64,000 nt of DNA, from NCBI GenBank assembly GCA_013112635.1, contig JABFGF010000006.1, positions 62,001 through 126,000 of the forward strand, in the 5' to 3' direction. Position numbers and translations under genes: made by a program. Positions 43,020 through 50,511 of this stretch are shown here, piece after piece. Position 1 is the stretch's first letter, and each line of letters begins with the position of its first letter. Origin of the DNA: Calditrichota bacterium. GTDB taxonomy: Bacteria; Calditrichota; Calditrichia; Calditrichales; J004. The notes below the pieces were generated by a model, which saw nothing but the letters and a program-made list of their open reading frames with translations, was not told where the DNA came from and searched no databases.

Positions 43020-45272
43020 ATGGCAAATTCAAAGATATCCGGTTTTTATAAAAAATCCATTCAGGAACGATTGCGTATCCTGCAAAAAAATGATCTCTTG
43101 AATAAGGATGATTATACCTTGCTCAAAAATGGCAAGGGATTTTTGCAGACCGAAGAATCGGATAAGATGATTGAAAATGTTATTTCTGTTTTTGGGCTTC
43201 CCATGGGCATGGGCCTTAATTTTTTGGTCAATGGAAAAGATTACGCCGTACCAATGGTTGTTGAAGAACCATCAATTGTAGCAGCTGTTAGTTCTATGGC
43301 AAAAATTATCCGCCAGGCCGGTGGTTTTATAAGTGAAAGCAGTGAACCGATACTGATTGGTCAGATCCAGGTTGTAGATATAAAAAATCTTTCTGCCGCA
43401 AAAAATGCAGTCCTGACAAATAAAGAAGAAATTATTAACCTTGCCAATAGTATGCATCCAAATATGGTGGCACGAGGTGGCGGCGTACGGGATGTTGAAG
43501 TACGTATTTTAAAAGCAGGCGAAGGCAAAAAAGAAATGCTGATTGTGCATCTTCTGGTTGATGTACAGGATGCAATGGGAGCTAATCTTGTAAACAGCAT
43601 GTGCGAAGGTGTTGCATCTCTTATCGAAAAAATTACAGGCGGCAGAGTTTTTCTTAGAATTCTTTCGAACCTCACTGACCGTTCAATGGTGAAAACCACC
43701 TGTACAATCCCAACTAAACTACTTGATGGAAAAAAGTATTCAGGTGATGAAGTCCGTGATGGAATAATACTGGCAAATGATTTTGCAGAAGCAGATCCAT
43801 ACCGCGCGGCAACCCACAACAAAGGCATAATGAACGGAATTGATCCGCTAATTATTGCAACCGGAAATGACTGGCGGGCTATTGAAGCAGGTGCTCACGC
43901 CTATGCAGCAAGAAGCGGGCAATATACTTCCTTAACAAAATGGTTTCAGAATGAAAATGGCGATCTTGTAGGAATTTTAGAACTTCCGGTACGAGTTGGA
44001 ATTGTAGGTGGTTCTTTGGAAAGTAATCCTATGGTTGGCGTTGCTTATCGCCTTTTGGGAATAAATTCAGCACGTGAATTAGCTGAGTTGATTGGCGCCG
44101 TTGGTCTTGCACAAAACCTTGGTGCTATTCGTGCTTTAGCTACAGAAGGGATTCAAAGTGGACATATGAGCTTGCATGCCCGGAGTGTAGCGATGACAGC
44201 CGGCGCTACACCGGATGAATTTGAAACTGTCGTTGAAGAACTGATCGATAGTGGTGATATAAAAGTTTGGAAAGCTAAAGAGATAATTGAAAATATTAAG
44301 ACTAAAGAAACAAAAAGTCAGGTTGAAACGATTCTTTCGCCAACCGAAAGTACAATGCCAACCGGGTTTGGAAAAATTATTCTGTTAGGCGAACATGCAG
44401 TTGTATATGGTAGCCATGCTATTGCTGCACCGGTTCCGCTTGCAATGCAGGCCAAAGTAAACGATAGCAATAAAGAAGGTATTCATCTGCTAATCCCGCG
44501 TTGGGGTGTTGAAGAGCGCCTTTATCGCGGCGTAGAACATAAATATTCAATATTTCAATCTCTCGATCTTATTTTGGATGAACTGGATTTGCATGACCGT
44601 AATATGCAAATAGAGGTTTTTCCACATGTTCCGCGAGCGATGGGGCTTGGCGGCTCAGCGGCTCTTGCTGTGGCAATCATCAGGGCATTATCGGAGCATT
44701 ATAAACTAAATCTTGCTGATAAACGCATTGCTGATTTAAGCTATAAATCTGAAAACATCGTGCATGGTACAGCATCAGGAATAGATAATACTTTGGCAAC
44801 TTATGGGCGCTTTATTCAGTTTAAAAAAGGTACACCGCCAATCATGCAAAATATTGAAGTTAAAGAACCCATCCGTGTGGTGATTGGTTTAACCTGGGTT
44901 GAGAGTTTAACAGCAAAAATGGTAACACGTGTAGCCAAAGCCTGGGAAGGAAACAAGAAACTTTATAACCATATTTTTCTGCAAATTGATGAGTTGGTTC
45001 TGGAAGCAGGTGAAGCAATCAAAACAGGTAATTTGGAGCAATTGGGTGAACTGATGAATATTAATCAGGGCTATTTGAATGCATTACAGGTTTCCGGCAG
45101 GGAGATAGAAGAGATTATTGACATTGCGCGTAGTAATGGGGCATTAGGTGCCAAATTAACAGGCGGCGGAGGAGGAGGTGCAATTATTGCACTCTGTCCT
45201 GACAATTGGGAAATAGTTGCAAAGGCGATTCGTGCTGCCGGCTACCAGGCCATGGTTGCAGATATAAAGTGA
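43020..45272 (+). CDS. HMG-CoA reductase / mevalonate kinase fusion
   Basis: Two consecutive enzymes in one 750-residue chain. Residues 1 to about 425 are a class II (bacterial) HMG-CoA reductase: VVEEPSIVAAVSSMAK with the catalytic Glu near 83, DAMGANLVNSM near 183, NKGIMNGID with catalytic Lys268, and GHMSLHARSVAMTAG with the catalytic His near 385. Residues about 445-750 are mevalonate kinase: GKIILLGEHAVVYGSHAIAAP, ATP loop PRAMGLGGSAALAVAI, HGTASGIDNTLATYG with the catalytic Asp, and LTGGGGGGAIIALCP. A short polar linker (about 425-445) joins them, so HMG-CoA would be reduced to mevalonate and phosphorylated on one protein. Nothing suggests frameshift or truncation in either half. It sits between phosphomevalonate kinase and idi. 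Confidence 0.96.
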   Translation: MANSKISGFYKKSIQERLRILQKNDLLNKDDYTLLKNGKGFLQTEESDKMIENVISVFGLPMGMGLNFLVNGKDYAVPMVVEEPSIVAAVSSMAKIIRQAGGFISESSEPILIGQIQVVDIKNLSAAKNAVLTNKEEIINLANSMHPNMVARGGGVRDVEVRILKAGEGKKEMLIVHLLVDVQDAMGANLVNSMCEGVASLIEKITGGRVFLRILSNLTDRSMVKTTCTIPTKLLDGKKYSGDEVRDGIILANDFAEADPYRAATHNKGIMNGIDPLIIATGNDWRAIEAGAHAYAARSGQYTSLTKWFQNENGDLVGILELPVRVGIVGGSLESNPMVGVAYRLLGINSARELAELIGAVGLAQNLGAIRALATEGIQSGHMSLHARSVAMTAGATPDEFETVVEELIDSGDIKVWKAKEIIENIKTKETKSQVETILSPTESTMPTGFGKIILLGEHAVVYGSHAIAAPVPLAMQAKVNDSNKEGIHLLIPRWGVEERLYRGVEHKYSIFQSLDLILDELDLHDRNMQIEVFPHVPRAMGLGGSAALAVAIIRALSEHYKLNLADKRIADLSYKSENIVHGTASGIDNTLATYGRFIQFKKGTPPIMQNIEVKEPIRVVIGLTWVESLTAKMVTRVAKAWEGNKKLYNHIFLQIDELVLEAGEAIKTGNLEQLGELMNINQGYLNALQVSGREIEEIIDIARSNGALGAKLTGGGGGGAIIALCPDNWEIVAKAIRAAGYQAMVADIK

Positions 45273-45300
45273 TAAATAATAAATACAGGTTTTTAAAAAA

Positions 45301-45702
45301 ATGACTAGTTATTATAAAAAGTTAGACGAATTAAAAGTTAAGCTTTTCAGGCTTCACTTCTTACTTACTGAGGAACAAACCGAGCAAGCCATTGCAGATG
45401 GAGTTGAACAATTTCAGATTTGTTTTAGCCAGGCTATGGAATGTTTGGATTTCTTTATTGAAACTGAGTACAAGCAAAAAGCAGAATCCAATGATCATTT
45501 ATTGCAGCTTTCGCTTGAACACAAACTTTTTAACCAATCAATGATTGATTCAATGAAAAAAATGTTAGCTGATTATGATTTGGTCCAGAAAGGTAAAAAT
45601 ATAGAAAAAATATATCCTGTAATTAAAGAAAGTTATGCCCGTTATCTGCAAATGGTTTTGGATATGTTAACACATATGGGCGAAGAAGCAGAAGAAGAGT
45701 AG
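45301..45702 (+). CDS. Small helical protein of unknown function, possibly HEPN-like
   Basis: An all-helical acidic protein of 133 residues with no signal or membrane segment. The layout, a first helix pair then QFQICFSQAMECLDFFIETE, then a long amphipathic helix and a C-terminal KIYPVIKESYARYLQMVLDML helix, faintly resembles HEPN/HepT or HI0074-type four-helix bundles. The RNase signature R-x4-6-H of active HEPN proteins is absent: the expected position reads MLADYDLVQKG. No partner nucleotidyltransferase is adjacent. It lies between the HMGR-mevalonate kinase fusion and idi, 28 bp and 33 bp away, in the same direction, and is probably cotranscribed with them. No function is assigned. Confidence 0.7.
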   Translation: MTSYYKKLDELKVKLFRLHFLLTEEQTEQAIADGVEQFQICFSQAMECLDFFIETEYKQKAESNDHLLQLSLEHKLFNQSMIDSMKKMLADYDLVQKGKNIEKIYPVIKESYARYLQMVLDMLTHMGEEAEEE

Positions 45703-45735
45703 ATTTGTATTGATAATTATTAAAAAAGGTAATTA

Positions 45736-46299
45736 ATGACAAAGAATGACAAAATAGTTTCTTTTGAAAGCGAACGTTTAATCCTGGTTGATGACGATGA
45801 TAATGTCCTGGGATTCAAATCAAAAGCAGAATGCCATAATGGTGAAGGAATCCTGCACCGTGCTTTTTCAATTTTTATATTTAACAGCCAAGGCCAGGTA
45901 ATCATGCAAAAAAGGGCGAAAGAAAAACGTCTTTGGCCGTTGATTTGGTCAAACAGTTGTTGCAGCCACCCAAGAGAAGGCGAAAGTTATGAATATGCAA
46001 CAGAACGCCGTTTAAAGGAAGAACTTGGTCTTCAAACGGAATTAGATTATTTATATAAATTTAGATATCATGCAAAATGGAAAGATGAAGGTTCGGAATC
46101 TGAATTGTGTTCTGTTTATATTGGAAAATCAGACGATTTACCACAAGTAAATGAAACTGAAATTGATGAATGGAAATTTTTTAGCAGGGAAGAGTTAAAC
46201 GCAGAACTTGATAACAATCCTGAATTATATTCGCCTTGGTTTAAAATGGAATGGAAAGAAATTCAAGATAATTTCTGGGATCGTGTTGAGGCGTTGTAG
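45736..46299 (+). CDS. idi: Isopentenyl-diphosphate delta-isomerase, type 1
   Basis: Idi interconverts isopentenyl and dimethylallyl diphosphate, the last step of the local mevalonate cluster. It is a Nudix-fold enzyme with the catalytic Cys in WSNSCCSHPREGE and the catalytic Glu in SESELCSVYIG. Other family features are GILHRAFSIFIFNSQGQV, MQKRAKEKRLWPLIW and YEYATERRLKEELGL (the Nudix-like helix). Its 187 residues fit the type 1 enzyme. AAAGG precedes the ATG. Type 1 Idi needs divalent metal only, not flavin. Confidence 0.97.
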   Translation: MTKNDKIVSFESERLILVDDDDNVLGFKSKAECHNGEGILHRAFSIFIFNSQGQVIMQKRAKEKRLWPLIWSNSCCSHPREGESYEYATERRLKEELGLQTELDYLYKFRYHAKWKDEGSESELCSVYIGKSDDLPQVNETEIDEWKFFSREELNAELDNNPELYSPWFKMEWKEIQDNFWDRVEAL

Positions 46300-46350
46300 T
46301 TTTTAATTGGTAATAATTCCCTGTACAATTTAATCTTGTGGTTTTAATAA

Positions 46351-46800
46351 ATGATTTCTCATCCCCAAATAGTGCATTTTCCAATTGCGCTTCTTACAGT
46401 TGCTGTTATTGCTGATTTAATAAGCTACTTTTGGCAAAAAGAGTTTTTTAATAAAATGGCACTGACTTTACTTTTAGTAGGTGTATTAACAGCTTTTTTT
46501 GCAGTACAAAGTGGTGATACTGCAATGGAAAATTTAAACAATATAAAACCAATTAAATATTTATTAGATCAACATGAGTCTGCGGGTGAAGCAGTTTTAA
46601 AGTTGTTTGGTTTGGCGTTGATTCTTAAGGCGGTTCTTCTCTATTTAAAAAAAGAGCAATTGTATATTAAAATATTGATTAGCATAGTAATGCTGATGGG
46701 TGTTTTTAAAATTTACCAGGCAGGGCATTTGGGCGGCATACTTGTTTATGAAAAAGGTGTAGGCGTTCAGCAACTTTTTGAAGAAACGAAAACTCCTTAA
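46351..46800 (+). CDS. DUF2231 family membrane protein
   Basis: A 149-residue integral membrane protein with four hydrophobic segments (about 5-25, 35-55, 80-100 and 105-125). The N-terminal HPQIVHFPIALLTVAVI matches the DUF2231 family, which keeps a His-Pro-...-His-Phe-Pro pattern that may bind haem or metal. SGDTAMENL and DQHESAGEAVLKLF carry the second conserved His region. The function of the family is not established. The ribosome site is weak. It follows idi by 51 bp and precedes small redox and membrane genes. Confidence 0.75.
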   Translation: MISHPQIVHFPIALLTVAVIADLISYFWQKEFFNKMALTLLLVGVLTAFFAVQSGDTAMENLNNIKPIKYLLDQHESAGEAVLKLFGLALILKAVLLYLKKEQLYIKILISIVMLMGVFKIYQAGHLGGILVYEKGVGVQQLFEETKTP

Positions 46801-46869
46801 AAATGGGTTGAATAATATTCTGTAACGACAATTTTTATTAATCATCGAATAATTGGTAGGGAGAAACTA

Positions 46870-47067
46870 ATGATTAATAAAAATACTTTAATTGAAGATT
46901 TAATCGAACAGGTGCCTGGTTCAATCAGCTATTTAATGGACAAAAAAATACGCTGTATTCGCTGTGGTGAACCAATCTGGGGAACATTAGAAGAAGCCGC
47001 AAAAGAAAAAAACTACTCAGATGAGCAGATTGATGTTTTTGTAAATGAGCTAAACAAATTAAAATAA
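46870..47067 (+). CDS. DUF1858-type small Cys-pair protein
   Basis: A 65-residue protein of the DUF1858 type: a short helical domain with PGSISYLMDKKIRCIRCGEPIWGTLEEAAKE (given here in two parts, PGSISYLMDKKI and RCIRCGEPIWGTLEEAA). The Cys-x2-Cys could form a redox disulfide or bind metal; the domain often accompanies hybrid-cluster and other redox proteins. AGGGAG lies just before the ATG. It is followed 22 bp later by a heavy-metal permease-like gene in the same direction, suggesting a joint role in metal or redox homeostasis; that is inference. Confidence 0.8.
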   Translation: MINKNTLIEDLIEQVPGSISYLMDKKIRCIRCGEPIWGTLEEAAKEKNYSDEQIDVFVNELNKLK

Positions 47068-47089
47068 TAGGCACTTTAATAAAATAATT

Positions 47090-47932
47090 ATGATTGAAAT
47101 ATTAGAAGTTTTAATTACAACCCTTGAAGTTTCAGGGGTTGTTTTTTTTATGATGGTTTTGGTGGATTTTTTTGATGTCCGTACACGGGGGAAAATCAAA
47201 TCCTTAGTTCACAAATCCAAGTGGAGTGAATATTTGACGGCCTCGTTTCTTGGGGCAACTCCAGGTTGCATTGGCTCTTACATAAATGTTTCTATGTACA
47301 TGCATGGTTTTATGGGCATGGGAGCTATAGCTGCGGGTATGATTGCAACATCTGGCGATGAAGCGTTTGTTATGCTGGTCCGTTTCCCGGAAAAAGCTCT
47401 TCTATTATTTGCTATTTTATTTATACTGGCCATACCAATGGGAAGTTTACTGGATATAATTTTAAAGAAATTGAAAATCAAATCTTGTGAAGCATGCGAA
47501 ATGCATGAACATCATTCACAAGACAATGAAAGAAATTACAAACATTATTTTACAGTTCATATCTGGCAACACATTTTTAAAAAACACATAATCCGGATTA
47601 TTATTTGGACATTTTTTAGCCTTCTGTTTGTCAATATTGGAATTAATTATTTTTCGATTAATGAGCTGGTTAATAATAATATAGGTTGGGTTATTTTAAT
47701 TGCCGCTTTAATTGGAATAATTCCTGAATCAGGTCCACACCTGGTTTTTATATCACTTTTTGCAAGTGGAGTAATTCCATTTTCAGCTCTTTTGGCAAGC
47801 TCTATATCGCAGGATGGGCATGGAATGTTGCCAATGCTTTCATACAGTTTGCGTGATTCAATTATTATTAAAACATACAATGTAGGCGTAGCATTGGTTA
47901 TTGGTTGGACTACTTTTTATTTTGGGTTTTAA
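47090..47932 (+). CDS. Putative heavy-metal or arsenical exporter (ArsP_2-like permease)
   Basis: A polytopic membrane protein of 280 residues with two blocks of helices (about 10-130 and 165-280) around a His/Cys-rich cytoplasmic-type loop (SCEACEMHEHHSQDNE, about 137-152) that could bind metal. FLGATPGCIGSY and AAGMIATSGDEAFVML in the first block and GIIPESGPHLVFISLFASG in the second are inverted-repeat-like motifs of the ArsP_2 family (putative 10-TM heavy-metal exporter, also annotated as a manganese transporter). The substrate is not determined by sequence. It is probably cotranscribed with the DUF1858 gene. Confidence 0.7.
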   Translation: MIEILEVLITTLEVSGVVFFMMVLVDFFDVRTRGKIKSLVHKSKWSEYLTASFLGATPGCIGSYINVSMYMHGFMGMGAIAAGMIATSGDEAFVMLVRFPEKALLLFAILFILAIPMGSLLDIILKKLKIKSCEACEMHEHHSQDNERNYKHYFTVHIWQHIFKKHIIRIIIWTFFSLLFVNIGINYFSINELVNNNIGWVILIAALIGIIPESGPHLVFISLFASGVIPFSALLASSISQDGHGMLPMLSYSLRDSIIIKTYNVGVALVIGWTTFYFGF

Positions 47933-47977
47933 AAAAAATTCACTATCAAAGATTGTTTTAAATAAATTGAATGAAAG

Positions 47978-48409
47978 TTATGGAAGTATTCTTTCTTTTT
48001 CATCTTCATTAGGAAGCCTGCAAGTATGGTTTTTTTCAAACCAGTTATATCTGCTACCAGCAATAAAATCATAAATAAAATCTCTAATAATATTAGGGAT
48101 GACAAATAATATTACCGAAAGATTCCAAACACCTGGCAATTCTTTTAAAATATGGATAACAGCTTTTGATTTTGTATAGATTTCATCTTTTGTTAAAAAA
48201 ACAACACTATCAATATTTCTGATTATAGTTTCAGGTAAAGTTACCTTCGCTGTTTCTCCTTGAAGAGAGGCAAATTTTAATTTTTTCTTTTTATCTTTTC
48301 GGATTAGAAAGTCAACAAAACCATTGCATAAAATACAGAAGCCATCAAAAAAAATTATACTTTGTTTGGATGCATTTTTAATTTGATTCTCTTTTTTGCT
48401 TTCACTCAT
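47978..48409 (-). CDS. DCC family thiol-disulfide oxidoreductase-like protein
   Basis: A 143-residue DUF393 (DCC) protein with a thioredoxin-like fold. The name-giving pattern is FFDGFCILCNGFVDFLIRKD, with the Cys-x2-Cys active-site-like pair near residues 26-29. The conserved LKFASLQGE segment and the SKAVIHILKELPG segment follow, then a hydrophobic stretch NLSVILFVIPNIIRDFIYD. The reaction is not established for the family. Its start overlaps the DUF3052 gene by 8 bp, so the two are coupled. It is convergent with the permease gene. Confidence 0.87.
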   Translation of the reverse strand: MSESKKENQIKNASKQSIIFFDGFCILCNGFVDFLIRKDKKKKLKFASLQGETAKVTLPETIIRNIDSVVFLTKDEIYTKSKAVIHILKELPGVWNLSVILFVIPNIIRDFIYDFIAGSRYNWFEKNHTCRLPNEDEKERILP

Positions 48410-48824
48410 TTTCTTTTTTTCGCCGTTCTTTGCGGATAACTAGTTTCAAGCCGCTCCAAATTTCATCCACTGCGCAAACCTTTAAGTCAACCAAATCTAA
48501 GCTTAAAGCCCTTTGACGAACCAGGTTTTCGTTTGCAAAACCCTCTTTTTTGGATTTGGTTTTATCCCAGGAAATCCAAATCATACCGTTTTGTTTAATT
48601 TGGGTTTGCAGGCCAGGTAAATCCTTAAAATAGTTTTCCAAATCTAAAATAAAGTAGTGTATAAAATCTACAGCCGTTGCATCACTTTGTTTTAAAACTG
48701 ATGTGCTTTCTGGTAATCCTTCCTGTATTTCAAAATAATAATCGGGCTGGTTATAAAGTTTTATTAAAAAGTCGTCTTTTATCCCCAGCTTTTTTACAAG
48801 GGGTGTTTTAGAGTATCCTGCCAT
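48402..48824 (-). CDS. DUF3052 family protein
   Basis: A 140-residue cytoplasmic protein. AGYSKTPLVKKLGIK at the N-terminus, a central acidic-aromatic helix (DFIHYFILDLENYFKDLP), the strand MIWISWDKTKSKK and the closing VCAVDEIWSGLKLVIRKE are the pattern of DUF3052, which has no known function. Related proteins often turn up beside unknown-function genes and regulators. ATG 48824 is preferred over the in-frame ATG at 48860 because AAGGA precedes it and the conserved domain begins there. It is coupled to the DCC gene. Confidence 0.82.
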   Translation of the reverse strand: MAGYSKTPLVKKLGIKDDFLIKLYNQPDYYFEIQEGLPESTSVLKQSDATAVDFIHYFILDLENYFKDLPGLQTQIKQNGMIWISWDKTKSKKEGFANENLVRQRALSLDLVDLKVCAVDEIWSGLKLVIRKERRKKENE

Positions 48825-48957
48825 GACTTCCTTCTTATTAAAAAAGTAAACTATAACCATATCATGTTGTCAAAATCTTAACGTGTAAAGATGCTAACTA
48901 ATTTCCATATTTTTGAAACCGAGTATAGGATTACACAAAAAGTTTAAGGTAAAAATA

Positions 48958-49323
48958 ATGAAATATACAAAAAGTATAATTGCTCTTCTATCAGTAATTA
49001 TAATAATTTTTGCATGTGGGGAAGACCCCGTAAAAGTAACAACAGGAACCATTAATGGAGTGGTTTATGATTATTCTTCGGGAACCACAATTGGAAATGC
49101 AAATATTGTAACTCAACCCCCAAGCAGTTCGGTTACAAGCGATACTTTAACTGGAGAATTCAAAATTCTTCATGTGGAACCGGGTATTTATCACGTCCGT
49201 GCCCAGAAATCTGGTTATGATAGTGCAGGGGTTGATATTTCTGTTATTGCCGATGATAAAACCATTGCAGACATTGCATTAAGGGTGGATAGTACTTTTG
49301 TCGATACAACTGAAGCACCGTAG
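48958..49323 (+). CDS. Small lipoprotein with carboxypeptidase-regulatory-like domain
   Basis: A 121-residue exported protein. The signal peptide ends in a lipobox, IIIFAC, with Cys at about residue 19, so the mature protein is lipid-anchored. The remainder is one beta-sandwich domain of the carboxypeptidase regulatory-like (CarboxypepD_reg/PEGA) type: GTINGVVYDYSSGTTIGNAN, TGEFKILHVEPGIYHVRAQ and KSGYDSAGVDISV. Such domains bind carbohydrate or stabilise surface proteins. The start at 48958 follows AAGG; an upstream in-frame ATG at 48913 would disrupt the signal peptide. The gene stands alone between divergent and convergent neighbours. Confidence 0.78.
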   Translation: MKYTKSIIALLSVIIIIFACGEDPVKVTTGTINGVVYDYSSGTTIGNANIVTQPPSSSVTSDTLTGEFKILHVEPGIYHVRAQKSGYDSAGVDISVIADDKTIADIALRVDSTFVDTTEAP

Positions 49324-49339
49324 ATCAGATAAATCACTC

Positions 49340-50233
49340 CTAACAATCAAGATGAACACAATGTTCATCTTTGGATTCAAACTCAATTGTAATGTGTTGA
49401 ATATGTTTATCATTTAGCTCATCACGAATTTTAGTTTTCAATTCAGCCATTTGGTCCAAATCTTTGTTTTCATGTAGCGCGACATGAATTGTTAAAACAT
49501 TGTATTCGCCATCCATTGTCCATAAATGAATGTCATGAACATTGTCAATTTCTTTAAATCCGGAAATCTTTTTTTCGATTGAAGCGACATCAATATCCGA
49601 AGGGCTGGCCTGAAGAATTATTTTTAATGCATTCTTTAAGTTTTTATAAACATTAAACAGAATATAAGCGGCGATTAATAATGAGAGCATTGGATCCAGA
49701 ATAGGAATACTGTAAAAGGTCATTACGATACTTGCAATTAGTACAGCAACCCAACCCAAAACATCTTCCATCAAATGAAGTGAAACAACTTTTTCATTTA
49801 ATGAGCTTCCTTTTTTCAATTTTAAGACCGCAGCACCATTTACAATAATTCCAAATATTGATAATAGTATCATCCCTTCTGCATTTGGTTGTTGAGGATT
49901 AAATAAACGCGGAAAGGACTCCCAAATTATTATGATTGATCCAATTACTAAAATGATGGAGTTAATGATAGCGCCAAATATTGAAAAGCGTCTATAGCCA
50001 AAAGTAAATTGTTGATCTCTTTTTTTTTGAGATAGCTTTTGGAAATACCAGGAGAGTCCCAGACTTATGCTGTCTCCTAAATCATGCAAGGCATCCGATA
50101 GAATGGCAACACTATTGGTAAAAATCCCACCAATAATTTCAATTAGTGTGAAAAACAAGTTTAGGAAAAAGGCGGTGCGAATATTTTCAGTTTCATGATG
50201 ATGATGATGATTGTGACTCATATCCTTCTTCAT
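49340..50233 (-). CDS. Cation diffusion facilitator (zinc/cadmium exporter, CzcD-like)
   Basis: A CDF transporter of 297 residues that exchanges Zn2+ or a similar divalent metal for protons across the inner membrane. It has a His-rich N-terminus (five consecutive His after MSHN), six transmembrane helices, and the two membrane metal-site motifs HxxxD: SDALHDLGDS in TM2 and HLMEDVLGW in TM5. The C-terminal cytoplasmic domain (about 210-297) has DIHLWTMDGEYNVLTIHV and ends in EHCVHLDC, a possible metal-binding tail. It is transcribed towards the small lipoprotein and divergently from the hydrogenase operon. Confidence 0.95.
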   Translation of the reverse strand: MKKDMSHNHHHHHETENIRTAFFLNLFFTLIEIIGGIFTNSVAILSDALHDLGDSISLGLSWYFQKLSQKKRDQQFTFGYRRFSIFGAIINSIILVIGSIIIIWESFPRLFNPQQPNAEGMILLSIFGIIVNGAAVLKLKKGSSLNEKVVSLHLMEDVLGWVAVLIASIVMTFYSIPILDPMLSLLIAAYILFNVYKNLKNALKIILQASPSDIDVASIEKKISGFKEIDNVHDIHLWTMDGEYNVLTIHVALHENKDLDQMAELKTKIRDELNDKHIQHITIEFESKDEHCVHLDC

Positions 50234-50399
50234 ATATTTTTAATACAAACATTTTACAAAACTTATTTTCTGCAGCAAAATTAATATGATTTATTTAGAG
50301 AATACCTGGAAAATATCTGGTAAAAAAAGAATAGTAATGTAGATGAAAGAAGGAATCAAAATTATTATGAACAATTATTAAAAAGATGATAAAAATTGT

Positions 50400-50428
50400 T
50401 TGAGGTTACAGTTTTGATGTCGTATATT
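50400..50428 (+). promoter_or_regulatory. Candidate sigma-70-type promoter of the hydrogenase operon
   Basis: TTGAGG and TATATT are separated by 17 bases in the region upstream of hydB, about 83 bases before its start codon. The spacing is ideal and the boxes match the consensus at four and five of six positions. Given the AT-rich background this is only a candidate. The divergent zinc exporter shares the same 278-bp region. Confidence 0.35.
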
Positions 50429-50511
50429 ATGAAAGAGAAAAAATTCACAAAATAGTTTTTTTAAACGTTTTATCACAAGAATTTACCGCTTAATAAATCA
50501 TGAGGTAGAAT

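Noticed and set aside
43361-43828. Minus-strand 155-residue open frame inside the HMGR gene
   Set aside because: It lies entirely opposite conserved HMGR motifs, which explain the sequence.
45301-45702. Active HEPN toxin
   Set aside because: No R-x4-6-H motif and no adjacent nucleotidyltransferase antitoxin.
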